Part shown: piece by piece, positions 12,501-25,800 of the stretch
How the letters are laid out: each line of letters opens with the position of its first letter
Position numbering within the stretch: position 1 is the stretch's first letter
From: Balaenoptera acutorostrata
Taxonomy: Eukaryota; Chordata; Mammalia; Artiodactyla; Balaenopteridae
DNA: 64,000 nucleotides
Direction: 5' to 3'
NCBI RefSeq assembly: GCF_949987535.1
Contig: NC_080068.1
Location: 80,253,254 to 80,317,253 of the forward strand
Translations under genes and position numbers: made by a program
Notes under the pieces: generated by a model
Database searches by the model: none
What the model saw: the letters and a program-made list of their open reading frames with translations, nothing else
What the model was told of the DNA's origin: nothing

Positions 12501-15500
12501 AAGCGGAATTAACGGAAGCTCCATATCTGAATAGCACGTAAACCAGGCTCATACTGTATGGGATTTATCAGTAGTGCTATCTTACATTCACATTGCATTT
12601 TTATTACAAAGAGCTTCCGGGCACTTTATGTAATTCTGAAGGCAGCTGTACAATGTCAGTCCCATTTTATCAAGGAGGAAGGTGAGGTGACAGGGACTGG
12701 CTCCCTGCAGGTCAAGGAGCTTTCCGTGTTAGCATCCACTCGTAAACTTCACTCTCGATGCTCTACACCAGTACCCTCATCAGAGCAACTACTCTGCTCC
12801 CACCACAATGCAGACAGAAACTCTCCTCACCTTTTCTAAGCACAATCTAAATATTCCCCAGTTTCCCCTACATGTGTAACAAATGAAAATAAAATTCAGG
12901 GAGAAAAAGAAGTTTCAGAGCTTCAGAAAATCCTCAACACTCTGTTTTACACAGTGTCCTGGTAAAATTTTAAGAAGAGAGAAAAATGCCATACCTGCTT
13001 CATCTCCCCAACATGGATGTGAACTTTTTGTTTCTCTTCATATAAACATCTCAGGAAAGAAACAATCAATTCATTCTCTCGCTGCTCATTTTTTGGTCTC
13101 AATTTCTTAATGAAAAAAAAAGAATATATTACATTAATTTTTAATTGTCGCCAAAACTGCTAACCCATCCCTTTGAAAATGCTAACAAGCTTCCATTCAT
13201 CGACTAGTGCTTTTACCCAATGACCTCACTAGGGGGCACCAATGATCCTACAACTGGAGATAATTTTTAAACAGAAACAGATAACGAAGCCAGTGGGCCA
13301 GATTTAGCCTCTGACCTCTGATGTCCTTATACCTAAAATAAACATTTCACATCAGATAGAGGCATAGTCAAAATATTTAATAAACAGTCTTAAAAACGTA
13401 AGAAAAGGACAAAAATCTGTGTAAACACCCAGAGGTCAAGAGCCACAATGGTTACTTATTTATAAACTCTTATGGTTGGAGAACTGGAAAGGAAACCAGC
13501 AACGGGATCCAGGGCCATGGTTCCTTCCACATGTCAAACATGTTTATCATGAAGCACTTTCTGGAAGCCCCACAAGGCATACACTTGCACACAAAATTTC
13601 ATGGCATGGACTCAATTTTTTTCCTCTGGTTTTTAAAAAATTATTTGTATGCCTTTTATTTTTCACGCAAGGTAGTGGCAAAGCACACTGGACTAGAAAT
13701 CAGGTCATGTAAGTTCAAGGTGCTGCCTAGAAGTGAGACCAAAAGCTTGTCATTTAAGCTTAGCTTCTCTGTCCGTTCAAATGAAGATTATGCACGAAAT
13801 ACGCTCCAAGGTCTTTTCCAGCCCCAAATACTTTGGATTTGAAATACCAGAGTTCATGTTTAGAAGACCATCTAATTTAATGTATTCAATTATTTTTCCT
13901 GAATATGAAGAAAACAAAACTGAATTACTCTGGAGATTCACAAAGTTTCTGGTCTATAAACTTTAGAAAAATATCTTTTTTTTATAATGACAGTTATCCA
14001 TTGCCCTGCTCCTCCTCCTCCCTCCCTACTCCAAACCTCTAGCCTGCCCTTTAAATCAAAGTCAGGGTGTCTAATAAACGGATCAATTACACAAGCATCC
14101 GAGTCCGGGTCAATGCCATTCTTGGCAGCCCAGCTGACTAAGGAACAATTTTACCCCTCATGTCACAGACTAGAAGCAGAGGTAACACTAACCGAGACCT
14201 TCTAACATTCCTCTCTTAAAGACAAAGATCATTTTAAATAAGTTGTTCCTGTTACTCAAGGAAACAATAGTAAATGATTAGAAGAGGTTGTTTTCAATGA
14301 GGACTTCCTGTTCTTTCAAATTTCAGATTTAAGGATTAAATATTTTAAAGGTCAGAATAGATGCTCTGAATCTGGATGCCAAGCCATGAACCTTGATGTT
14401 ATAAATTTTTACATGTTTTATGCAACACGTGGGTTGTTCCAGAGAAAGTTTCCATCAGATCTTCAAAAGAGGAAAGTGGTAGTCACGTACCACAATCCCA
14501 ACTTAATTCTGCTGACCTTGGGACGGTTACAGATATACTGTGAGTCTAAAAGCCCCCAGAGGCAACAGGAACTCTCACTCATTGCTGGTGGGAACATGAT
14601 ATGGTTACAGCCACTTTGGGAGCCAGTTTGGCAGCTTCTTACAAAACTAACCATGTTCCCACCATGTGATCCAACAATCGTACTGCTTAGTATTCACTTG
14701 AATGAGTTAAAAATTTATGCCCATACAAAAGCCTGCACAAGAATATGTATAGCAGCTTTATTCATAATTGCTAAAATTTAGAAGCAACCAGGTGTCTTTA
14801 AACAGGTGAATGGATAAACTGTGGTACATCCAATGAAATATTACTCAGCACTAAAAAGAGCTATCAAACCATAAAAAGACATGGAGGAAGCTTAAATGCA
14901 TATTGTTAAGGGAAAGAAGCCCAACTGAAAAGGCTACACAAACAGTATGATTCCAACTGTGTGACATTCTGGAAAAGACAAACTACGGAGACAGTAAAAG
15001 ATCAGTGGTTGCCTGGGGTTTGGAACGGAGGTGAGGGGTTGGGGGATAGTGAAAAGGTGGAGCATAGAGAATCTTTAGGGCAGTGAAACAATTCTGTACG
15101 ATACTATAATGGTGGATACATGCCATCAAACACATGTCAGAACCCACAGAACGTACCACACCAAGAGTTAACCTTAATGTAAACTACAGACTTTAATTAC
15201 TAAAGATGTATCAATATTGGCTGATCAATTATAATAAAGGTACCACACTAAGACAAGATATTAATAGGGGAAACTGGCTTGGGGGAGGGGCATGAGAAGG
15301 TTTATGGGAACTCTCTGTACTTCCACCCACTTTTTCTGTAAAACTAAAACTACTCTAAAAAATAAAGTACATACATATTTTAAAGTCCAGGAAAGAGAAG
15401 CAGGCAGGAATTACGAAGCCTCTGAGCAGGCACCCAAGAGCTGACCCATTCCTTCTTCTCCTATTCTTCAATCAAACCTTTGAGCTGCTCTCACAAGGAA

Positions 15501-16774
15501 ATTTGTATTTTTCTTGGAGAAATTCTTCGCAATCACTTATTTCAACATATCAAAAAAGGCTAAGAATGCAGTAACAGGAGAGGAGCATCATTAATACATT
15601 CTCTTTTCCTCAACATATACATGAAAGAAACTACTTGAATGGACAGAAAATGAGACTAAACAGCACAATGTACTACCCACAGCTGCTGCCCAGACACTGC
15701 ATCACGGAGCTCGTTAAACATCACAGGGGAGAGTCAGTGAGGCTGAGAAGACCATGTCTGTGGTGTCATACAAGGTCAAGAAATAAACCCTTTCTTAAAA
15801 TAACTGAAACATGACTAGGGGCTACCCTGCCATTGAGTGAAAACGATTAGCAAGATGTCATCTCCTGAGTGCCTCCCAGGGAACTTCACCATCCTGCAAA
15901 GGGACAAATCATTATTTCCTGAAGGTGATTTAACTTTATAAACATTCATGAGTCAGAGAGACAGGTCTGAGGAAAATAATGGGGAATGAAGTTGGATAAC
16001 ATCCCTCTGCAGTCAAAAATTAACTTGCTTATTACTCAAAGCTAACCTACGGAGTCAGGATGGTGGTCACCTGGGGCAGGACCAAGGGGGGTTCGGAGGG
16101 ACTGGAAACGCTCTATTTCCTAATCTGCGTGCTGTTGCACAGGTGTACTCATCTTATAAAAATTCACCGACATACAGCCAGTATTTTATAATAACTATAG
16201 AGTATAACCTTTAAAAATTGTGAATCACTACGTTGCACACCTGAAATTCATGTAATATTATAAATCAACTATATCTCAAAAATTTTTTTTTATTTCATTG
16301 AACTATACACCACTGATTTGTGTGCTTTTCTATAGTTATATTTCATTTTTTAAAAAAGAACAATACAAAACAATTAATTGCCTGTTAAAAGCAACAAAGC
16401 CAATGTTGTTACGTGTTTCTTAACCTCATTTCTATGAGGGCGGGCCTATAAATTGGGTGTAGAATCAATTTGAAATCAATTTCTAACACTGCCTAATGAA
16501 TACCAGAATGCTGAGAAAGCCTACGGTCTTCTGAGGAGTCTACTGAAAACGGCAGTGCTCACCTGGACTGCGGCCTGACATCTTTTTAAAAAAGTATAAA
16601 GAAATCTTGTAAGAAATAATTTTAAAACCATGGAAAAATCCAATTAAGCTGCTCTACATTCTGTACAAAGTAAAAAAAAATTCCTCCAACCACTTATCTT
16701 TAACTTGTGAAAAGTCACATTATTTAATCCGTTATTGACATCTACTGACTATAAATCTACTTGAGTTACCTATT

Positions 16775-16806
<32 letters not shown>

Positions 16807-19800
16807 GGCTGTGTTGGGTCTTCGTTTCTGTGCGAGGGCTTTCTCTAGTTGCGGCGAGCGGGGGCCACTCTTCATCGCGGTGCGCGGGCCTCTCACTATC
16901 GCGGCCTCTCTTGTTGCGGAGCACAGGCTCCAGACGCGCAGGCTCAGTAGTTGTGGCTCACGGGCCCAGTTGCTCCGCGGCACGTGGGATCTTCCCACAC
17001 CAGGGCTCGAACCCGTGTCCCCTGCATTGGCAGGCAGACTCTCAACCACTGCGCCACCAGGGAAGCCCCACCTATTGAGTATTAATTAAGTCATTCCCTG
17101 AAATACACTCATTCAGATGAAGAGAATTCAACTTTGAGACAGTTTCTTTACTAGCCCAACGCAGATTGAAAGCAACTTCTCCCTGAGGACGACCGATGTA
17201 GGCTCAGCACACTCAGCCAGCGGGGGACGCGGCACACTCAGCCAGCGGGGACAGCACCTGGACAGAGCCAGACCCCCCCCCAAGGGTCACCTTCTTATTC
17301 ACCCACTTCGACATGTTTGAAAAATGTACACTTCAAAAAGGTCCTAAACTAAAAAGTGGCTCTGCAGTGTCTTGAGTCCTCTTAGAAGGGTTAGCACACC
17401 CACACGCCCACCCGGCACCAAGTCCTCACAGAGCTCAAACTCAAAGCCGGCTTATTTGCAGCAGTCATAATTCCCCAGCACCATCTGCACAGTAATTAAT
17501 GATTTCTTTTTCTTTATGGTTCTGTTTGGGTTGCACTTTTTTTTTTTTTTGCATGAAATATTTATTTACAAAAACACTGAATATGTATGTTTTAATAACT
17601 AAGCAATCATGTACTATTAACTTCAATAGTAATTGCATTCGTTTTATAAAAATTTGCCCTTGGAGAATTTCCTCAGAAACAAATCATTCTCCAGGAAAAA
17701 AACCGTACAAAGGAAAATATTAACCATTCTATTTAAAAGAGGTATCATGACACTGCAAAGCCACCTTTTTCCTTATGATCTGTTTGAAATGCATGATTTT
17801 CAAATGCATTAGCAGGCACTACTACCTAAAAATAAACTAGTGACTTGGTTTATAAAATATTTTATAAAAAACAAGAACAGTCATTGAGGAAATAATTTAA
17901 TAAGACTACCAATAAGCCATCAGAAGAAGAGATCCATGTTAAATTTGTATTATTCGAAAAAGAGCCACACCTACAATGATGGAGGAAAAAGTACGAGCTG
18001 GCCTTTCAAAGCCAATGAACAATGACTTCCCTTTGGTCTTTAAACCAATCAAAAAATTACAGAGCCTTCTACAACACCACACAGGGATCCCAGGATAGTA
18101 ACTGAATCCAATTTTTTAAAGCAAACTTTTGTCACTGATTTTCTCTAAAGTCTCTTTGCCACTTTATGTATTGAGTGTCTCACACTCACATGGATCAAAG
18201 AGAATTTCAAAATCACATACATCCATCAGGAACACAGTCATTACTGCAGAAGGGTATCTGGGGTATTACCTGCCCTGATTCACCACACTGTTTTGGGGAA
18301 AGCTACACAGTGCTATCTAAATAAAAAAGAAAACAAACTCACATTAGGGGAGGAAGGTGCATCTTCTATGCTTGCTAGAAAGATATTCCCCAAAGTGACT
18401 TGATGGCACTAAAACAGCAAAGTGGGCTAGCATCAGATGAAAAAGGACCCAGCTCTGGGCTTCCCTGGTGGCGCAGTGGTTAAGAATCCACCTGCCAATG
18501 CAGGGGACACGGGTTCGAGCCCTGGTCCAGGAAGATCCCACATGCCGCGGAGCAACTAAGCCCGTGCGCCACAACTACTGAGCCTGAGCTCTGGAGCCTG
18601 TGAGCCACAACTACTGAGCCCGTGCGCCACAACTACTGAAGCCCATGCACCTAGAGCCCATGCTCTGCAACAAGAGAAGCCACTGCAATGAGAAGCAGAC
18701 GCACCGCACCGTAACGAAGAGTAGCCCCCACTCGCCGCAACTACAGAAAGCCTGCGTGCAGCAACGAAGATCCAACACAGCCAAAAATAAATTAAAAAAA
18801 AAAAAGAAAAAGGACCCAGCTCCCAACACAAATGCATTAACAATCAGAAGCAAACTGTCCATCCATTTATGAATTCCAAGTACAAACCACATTAAATTTG
18901 TCTGAGAGTACTGCGTACTTAGAACTCTAAAGATCCTTTAAGAAAAAACAAAGTAGTGTGTCTCAAGTCAATTCAAAAGAAAATAAGAAAACTGAAAGGC
19001 AACTGGAAATTGTGAAAGTTACATTCTAAGCTATTTATGAAATTAAAAAACTCTTCCTATGCTCTCCTTCAAACAAACATATGCCAACCCTACTGCAGAA
19101 GATCAAGGGAAGGAGAACTCGAACATGTGATTAAAAAGACAAAGACAATTCTTTAATTTTTCACTCTAACAGAAAACAGATCACGGGCCCTGTCTGTAGC
19201 CTTTCCCTCAGTGAAGAGGGAGAGAGAACCTACAGTCTAGACTTGCTGGCCGTCTTGTTTTGTTTAAAGACTTCTCTATGTGCAGAACCCCTGGCACTCT
19301 CCTCCCCACTAGAGACTTACGCTTTGTTCTGATGTACTCTCCTCCCTAGGAAAGTGCCACAAAACCACAGAAAATGCCCCTCGGCTAAAGCAGACATGAA
19401 AGTTTTGATGAGCTCATTAAAGATTCATAACGAACAGACTACAGGCATGCCAGCACACATGGTGTGGTTTCCCGAGATAAGTGCATCTAAACGCAAGGAC
19501 GACAGTGCGTTTCCGGGCTTAATGCAGAAAACCGACGAGCTTGGGTTTTCTTCTGTATTTTGTTTTTATGTTTAGGTCTGATATACCGTATAGTAGGTAA
19601 CACCTAAATTTATTTTCAAAGAGCGAGGAAGAAAAGTTATGTTCAATTTCATGGACCAAATGTTAAATCCTTAAGACTCTCACACTTAGGGCTGAAATCC
19701 CAAGCGGGAAGGAGCTAGCAGAGGTCTCCCAGGGAGAGCAGTGCTCAGGGACCAAAATCCAGGTCCCCTGTCTCCCAGGCTGAGGCTCCCTCCACTTTAT

Positions 19801-22800
19801 TATTTCCTTTCTCTCGTTCCTCAAGGGAGAGTTCCCCTGGTTTAGTAGTTTTCACATGAAAAACCAAGCCCTGATACCAATCTGCAATTCTGACCTGGCC
19901 CCTGTCCCAAGGCTGTTAAAGCTTAAACCAAGAGGAACTCAGGCCCACTGCCTTGAGGATCTGACAGGTTTGCTTTGCTATTTTTTATAAATAAAATTTC
20001 ACAGAGAAGCTACCTCCTTTCTTCCTTCTGGAAACTTAAAACCAGTACTGTACCTGAACCTCCTCAAAAATAGTTGCTTGCTCCTGATTAGTTAATGTTG
20101 TCAGGTGCTTCTGGAGTTCTAGTTTGGTTTTGGAAGAATTCATTCCTATTAAGAGAAAAAAAGAGACATGAGAACAGTCTAGGTAACAGTTACGAGGTAG
20201 AGTTAACACTTTCCATGCTCACTCCCCCCTCTTACATGGCTTAACCACCTTCTTCAGGCTTCTGAGGTTTTATGGAAATTCCAATCAATAATGTCGGTGA
20301 CGGTGGTGACCCTGACAAGAAGCAACATTCTTTGCTTGAGCCCTCACGTGGTAGGCACTGACTCAAACATCAGGCCTGTATCATTTCATTTAATACTCAG
20401 AACAATCTGGTAAAGAGCCCTCACGTGGTAGGCACTGACTCAAACATCAGGCCTGTATCATTTCATTTAATACTCAGAACAATCTGGTAAAGAGGACTCG
20501 ATTAGCCCCATTTTACAGTTAAGGAAGCTGAGACCCAGAGAGCTCACTTAATTCCCCAAGACCCCTTACTGGACTCTACGTCAGCTTTGTGTGGTTCCAA
20601 ATTGCTTTTTTTCGCCACTACTCCATGTTAGAACACCTCACACAACCAGAACATTGTCCGCAGAAAACGATAAATTCGCAGGGAGTATTTATATGTAAAC
20701 TAGACAATCTCCCTTAAGGAAAAACAACTACTGCCCCATTTGAAAACTGACCAACGTTCTTCTCTTACAGGTTAGGCTCCTTCACAAGAAAGTGATTTGT
20801 GTGGCAAACAACTTTCCCTTTACCACCACATGCTTAGTAACAGTCTTATGGCCACTTAAATAACATGACAAAGGATTCTGAGGGAAAGTCATTAAAATAA
20901 AGTTGCAATTTTAATGTCCATTAGAATCTGGTATTTCAGAAAGTTCCTTCTCCATACATATATGGCTCAGACCCTGTTTTGCCTTTTCTTGGCGCCAGAG
21001 ATAAATGCTACCCATGATGAAAAGATTTGGGATGAAAGGATTTGCTGACCTAACTATCGTGGAAAAAAACCTGCTGCTCATTACTTTTATTCCAAGGGCA
21101 GTCCCGTCCCCATCCACATGCCACCCCGTCTCCTCCTCCTGAGGGTGAGCCACTGGGCAGGGCCTTGGCCAAGTCTCTGGGCCAGATTTATCTACATTAC
21201 TAGGATGGCCAGAGAGGACAGCTCTGAAATCTAGAACAGGGACTTGGAAATCAGGCCTCTGTTTTACAGATGAGTTTGCTGAGGTCCGGAGAAGCCAGGC
21301 GACTGACAGGTCAGGAAGCCAATCAGCAGCCAAGCCTGCCCCAGCACCAGTGCTCCTCGCTCGCCCACCCCGCCCCCTGTAGCAGAAGGCAGGGCCCTCA
21401 CCCTCCTAACAGGCAGTGGTGAGGCCGCTGCGCCTACTCAAACCACTGCAGCTCCCAGAAGTCCTTCCTCTTTCCACCACCGTTTTTTTTTTTTTTTTTT
21501 TTTTTTTGGCCAAGAAAACCCTAAGAGGCCACCATAAAAATAAAAGGCAATATTTCTTAAGTGATTGCTGTGCCACTTCATGCAACACTACATAAATAAT
21601 TTCATCTGATCCTCAACATAATCCTTGGAGTGGGCACTATTTTTAGCAATCCCAAGGTCTATAGATGAAGAAACTGAGGCACAGTGAAGTCAAATGTCTT
21701 GCCCAAGGTCATCAGCTAAGGAAGGGACAGAGTCAGAATCTGACCCACATCTGTCTGCCCCCAGAGACCACCCTAGGACACTCCACTGCACCTTTACCCA
21801 GGCAGTCAAGTCACCTGACGCCGCTGCCTTCAACACTGAAGTGAACTGCTAAGTGAAATAAGTCAGCCAGAGAAAGACAAGTACTGCATGTTTTCACTTA
21901 TACGTGGAATCTAAAAAACAAACAAATATAACAAAACAGAAACAGACTTAACAAAGAACTAGTGGTCGCAGGGGGGAGGGAAAGGGGGGAAGGGTGAAAT
22001 AGGTGAAGGGGATTAAGATGCACCAGGGGATTAAACTACCAGTTATAAAATAAGTAAGTCACAGGGATGTAACGTACAGCACAGGGAATACAGTCAATAA
22101 TGTCATAATGATATTGTATGGTACATAAGATATAAAAATACTGACTCACTATGTTATACATCTGAAACTAATAATATTGTAAATCAACTATTCTTCAATT
22201 AGAAAAAAAAGAGGTCAGTAAAAGTGCAGAAAGGACAGATGAATTTTAACAGAGCACAGCTCAGGTACTCCTCAGGCAAGCTGTCAGGTCATACAAGCCA
22301 GGCAAACAGAGATGCCTTTACTGCACTAACTACTTACATGTTGAATCAAAATAGTGTTTAAATTTACGAGTAAAATTAGCATTCAGAAATCATTAAATAA
22401 AAATCCTCCCTGCATATGGATGTCAATGACACAGTGCAAACATCCTCTCTTGGACACACTGTACTGCTTGATGAGACACTCACATGTGGAGAAAAACCCC
22501 AAGAAGAGTCAGACTAATTATATATACTTCTAACAATCTCAGGTGAAATCATACAGACTACTCTTCATATTCAGCAGCTCTGGAGAGATCCTTAGACAGT
22601 TCTATCCTTGTCTTCAGGGTGCCTCAATTCATTAGGTCCTTCCTGCCCCATCTCAAACCAGAGGTGGTCTTTGCAGTCCCAGCGCCTGCTCTCCACGGTG
22701 CACCCTCCACAGGGCTTCTCACTGCCTTCAGCCTGGGGTGGGGAGGGACAGGGGTTTCTGCAGCAAGAAGGCGGCACCCCCCACGTGATGCCAAAAGGTT

Positions 22801-25800
22801 TTAGAGGGGAGAAGCGAGGCAAGTGAGCCCGCCTTCACGTTGTCTGGTTGAAATGGCTCTTACTAAAGGGAGCTCTGATGAATGCCTTTGCTTTGCTGAA
22901 GGCAAATTTACTTAGAGAGCAAAAGGAAACCTCAGTAAAACTTTTTTTTTCTTTTTAGTGAAAGTATAATTCATTCCAAGAATTCCCAAAATGCTCCTCT
23001 AAACTTTAAAATAAGCAAAACACTATATAAATACTAGCAGTTGTACATAGTTCAAACACAGAATCAGCACAGCTGCACCCCTTACATGTTATTAAGTGTC
23101 CAAGAGCACCCATACGTACAGTGTATTTATTCTATTTTACAGATTCCAGAGCATACTGACTATATCAATCAAGAAAACAGTCTTGGGACTTCCCTGGTGG
23201 TACAGTGGTTAAGAATCCACCTGCCAATGCAGGGGACACAGGTTCGAGCCCTGGTCCGGGAAGATCCCACAGGTCGCGGAGCAGCTAAGCCCATGCACCA
23301 CAACTACTGAGCCTGCGCTCTAGAGCCCGCGAGCGACAACTACTGAGCCCGCGTGCCACAACTACTGAAGCCCACGCGCCTAGAGCCCGTGCTCTGCAAC
23401 AACAGAAGCCACCGCAATGAGAAGCCCTCACACTGCAACGAAGAGTAGCCCCTGCTCACCGCAAATAAAGCCCGCGCACAGCAACGAAGACCCAACGCAG
23501 CCAAAATAAATAAATAAATAAATAAATTTAAAAAAAACAAAAAAAACAGTCTTTAAGTCTTTCTTTTTGTTGCCATGTCATTGGTCCTCTCCACATTTAT
23601 GGAGTTCCTGGCCAGATCATAACTTCCTATTAGAACTACTCCTATGGGAACACACAATGAGCTTTAATAAACGACTTCATTCTACTTACTAGGGATGCAA
23701 TATAGCAAAAAGCAAGAACCTTGAAATGTTCATAAAATAATCAGCATCTCCCCTACTAAGGATGGCTCTAATAATGTGCCATCTATACTTTAGAAATGCT
23801 TCCCATCATGTAGGCAAAACATAACCCTCACTAGTCTTCTAATTGTCTTATTCACTGGATGTTTTTACATTAGCATAGCTTTCTGCTTTGCTTGGATTTT
23901 ATCCAGTAAAAAGATAAATGAAATGATAATTCCGAAACTATAGCAGCAAAATCCCCACCACAATTAAACTTTTCAGCTATATTTTTCTGAAAGCTAAGCC
24001 AGACCAAAGAAAAATTTATCAAGTGGAACTCTGGAACCCTTCCAGTTCCTGCCGATCAGGATCTGCTTCATCTTCAAGGCCAAAGTCATTGTTGGCTTCT
24101 TAATAAGCTCATAAGAGACATTTCTGTCATCATTTACCTTATCTTGACAACCCCTAAGGAAAGGGTTAGTGATCCTCTCAGATGGGATCTCTTGTTAAAG
24201 CACACGTTTTCTTGTTCCCAAATATATTTTGTATAATGTCAGCAAAGAGTAACAACTAGGAAAACACGGTTGAAAATGCTAATCATTTTGATTCATTTTA
24301 AAGAGCACTGGAATGCCAGCAAATGAAACTTCAAAGACCTTAAGATGATGTCAGTTTGTCTTTAAAAAGGGAAATCAGATACGACCTCAAACCCATCAGG
24401 ATGGTTATCAGCCCAAAATCCCAGAAACTAAGTCTGCTTATCCCTGAAATGTGCAAATAATCCCTTTTCCTCCCACGAAGTGGTGAGGATTAAGTGGATG
24501 ATAATACATGTTAAAGAAAACACTTAGTACAGTGCCAGGCACATCTTAAGTATGCAAACCGTAACAGGTACTGCAGTTTCTCCCGAAGCCCAGCTTCTAG
24601 AAATCGTAGTCCATACTCGCAGCATCACTTCCTGTGCTCTTTCTCATGGGCTCCTCAACTGCAACCTACCTTACGGCCACTCTTTCCACTAAAACTGTCC
24701 CGGCAGAGGTTATCGATGACCCTGTAACTGACTTACCCGGTGGAAATTCTTTGCTCTCTTGTTACGAGACCCCTCCATGGCAGCTGAAGTGACTGACCAC
24801 TCACACCACCTTGATAACAATGTTCCCTGTGGTCCCCTTACTCCTCCACCGCCCTCAGAGCCCCTTGAGGGGAGATGGTCTAGGCACAGTGCCTGACATA
24901 CAGAAGACAACCACCTATGAGCCCTGTAACTAACACAAGCCTCCACCGGGCAGAACCTTCCAACGAATTTGCCCAGGACCCTTAACTGCCCCCTGCCCAC
25001 CCTGCCGCCCTCCCACCCCGGCTCACCCTCAATCCGCTCACAGAGCTTGTGCAGGCCCTGCAGGGGGCAGCCCTCACACAGCTGGGCTGTCGCCTTCGCT
25101 GTCTGCTGCACCGCGGCCACTGTGAAGGCCTGCTTCAGGGTCATCATGATCTCATCCACCTGATCGAAGAGAGGAGACTATAGTCAGCAAAAAGTCCATT
25201 TAAAATGAGCTGGGCAGACGGGACTTCCCTGGTGGCGCAGTGGTTAAGAATCCGCCTGCTAATGCAGGGGACACAGGTTCCAGCCCTGGTCCGGGAAGAT
25301 CCCACATGCTGCGGAGCAACTAAGCCCGTGTGCCATGACTACTGAGTCTGAGCTCTAGAGCCTGTGAGCCACAACTACTCAGCCCGCGAGCCACATGTAC
25401 TGAAGCCCACGCGCCTAAATCCCGTGCTCCGCAACAAGAGAAGCCACCGCAATGAGAAAGCCTGCGCACCGCAAGGAAGAGTAGCCTCCGCTCACCGCAA
25501 CTAGAGAAAGCCCGTGTGCAGCAACAAAGACCCAGCACAGCCAAAAATAAATAAATAAATTTATAAAAAAAAAAAAAAGAGCTGGGCAGAGATTTCAGGA
25601 CTCTGTGGAAAGACTCAGTACTTTAAGATTCTTCTGGACTATTAGTCACAGGTTAATAATCATAATACCTGCTAGGATTACACGTAGCCTAGAAACACTA
25701 CAAATGCTCGAAGCTCTTCAAGGAGATAAGGTAAAAACTAGACGCAAATTAAATACTGAACGAAAACCAACTCTTCTGATCAAAAGTCCAAAATGACATT

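Larger units (their letters stand above)
8032..12994 (-). other. TBC1D1: TBC1D1 intron 8
   Basis: About 5 kb with no full CHR SINE. It holds MIR copies near 8290-8500, 10660-10860 and 12590-12740, L1 3'-end remnants at 9830-10320 and 10360-10560, and a poly-A tract at 12173-12190. The stretches 8520-9800 and 10870-12170 contain nothing I recognise beyond AT-rich intron sequence. Confidence 0.78.
13106..20053 (-). other. TBC1D1: TBC1D1 intron 7
   Basis: About 6.9 kb. It holds a MIR at 13670-13830, L1 remnants at 14550-15370 and 16040-16290, CHR SINEs at 16779-17069 (minus) and 18457-18806 (plus), and a 25-bp two-copy minisatellite at 17207-17256. The stretches 13830-14540, 15380-16030, 17260-18430 and 18825-20050 show no exon or repeat that I can support. 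Confidence 0.78.
20146..25026 (-). other. TBC1D1: TBC1D1 intron 6
   Basis: About 4.9 kb. It holds a 77-bp tandem duplication within a MIR (20280-20600), a poly-T run at 21483-21507, a MIR at 21595-21790, an L1 3' end at 21847-22210, a CHR SINE at 23185-23542, a MIR tail at 24470-24580 and an L2 fragment at 24640-24900. The segments 20600-21480, 22215-23170 and 23560-24460 show nothing recognisable. Confidence 0.78.

Noticed and set aside
16779..17069. SINE-derived 'proteins' repeated at several places in the window
   Set aside because: Similar frames ([10 protein letters not shown]..., CATREA...) occur at each CHR SINE because they translate the same tRNA-derived repeat. They are not a gene family.
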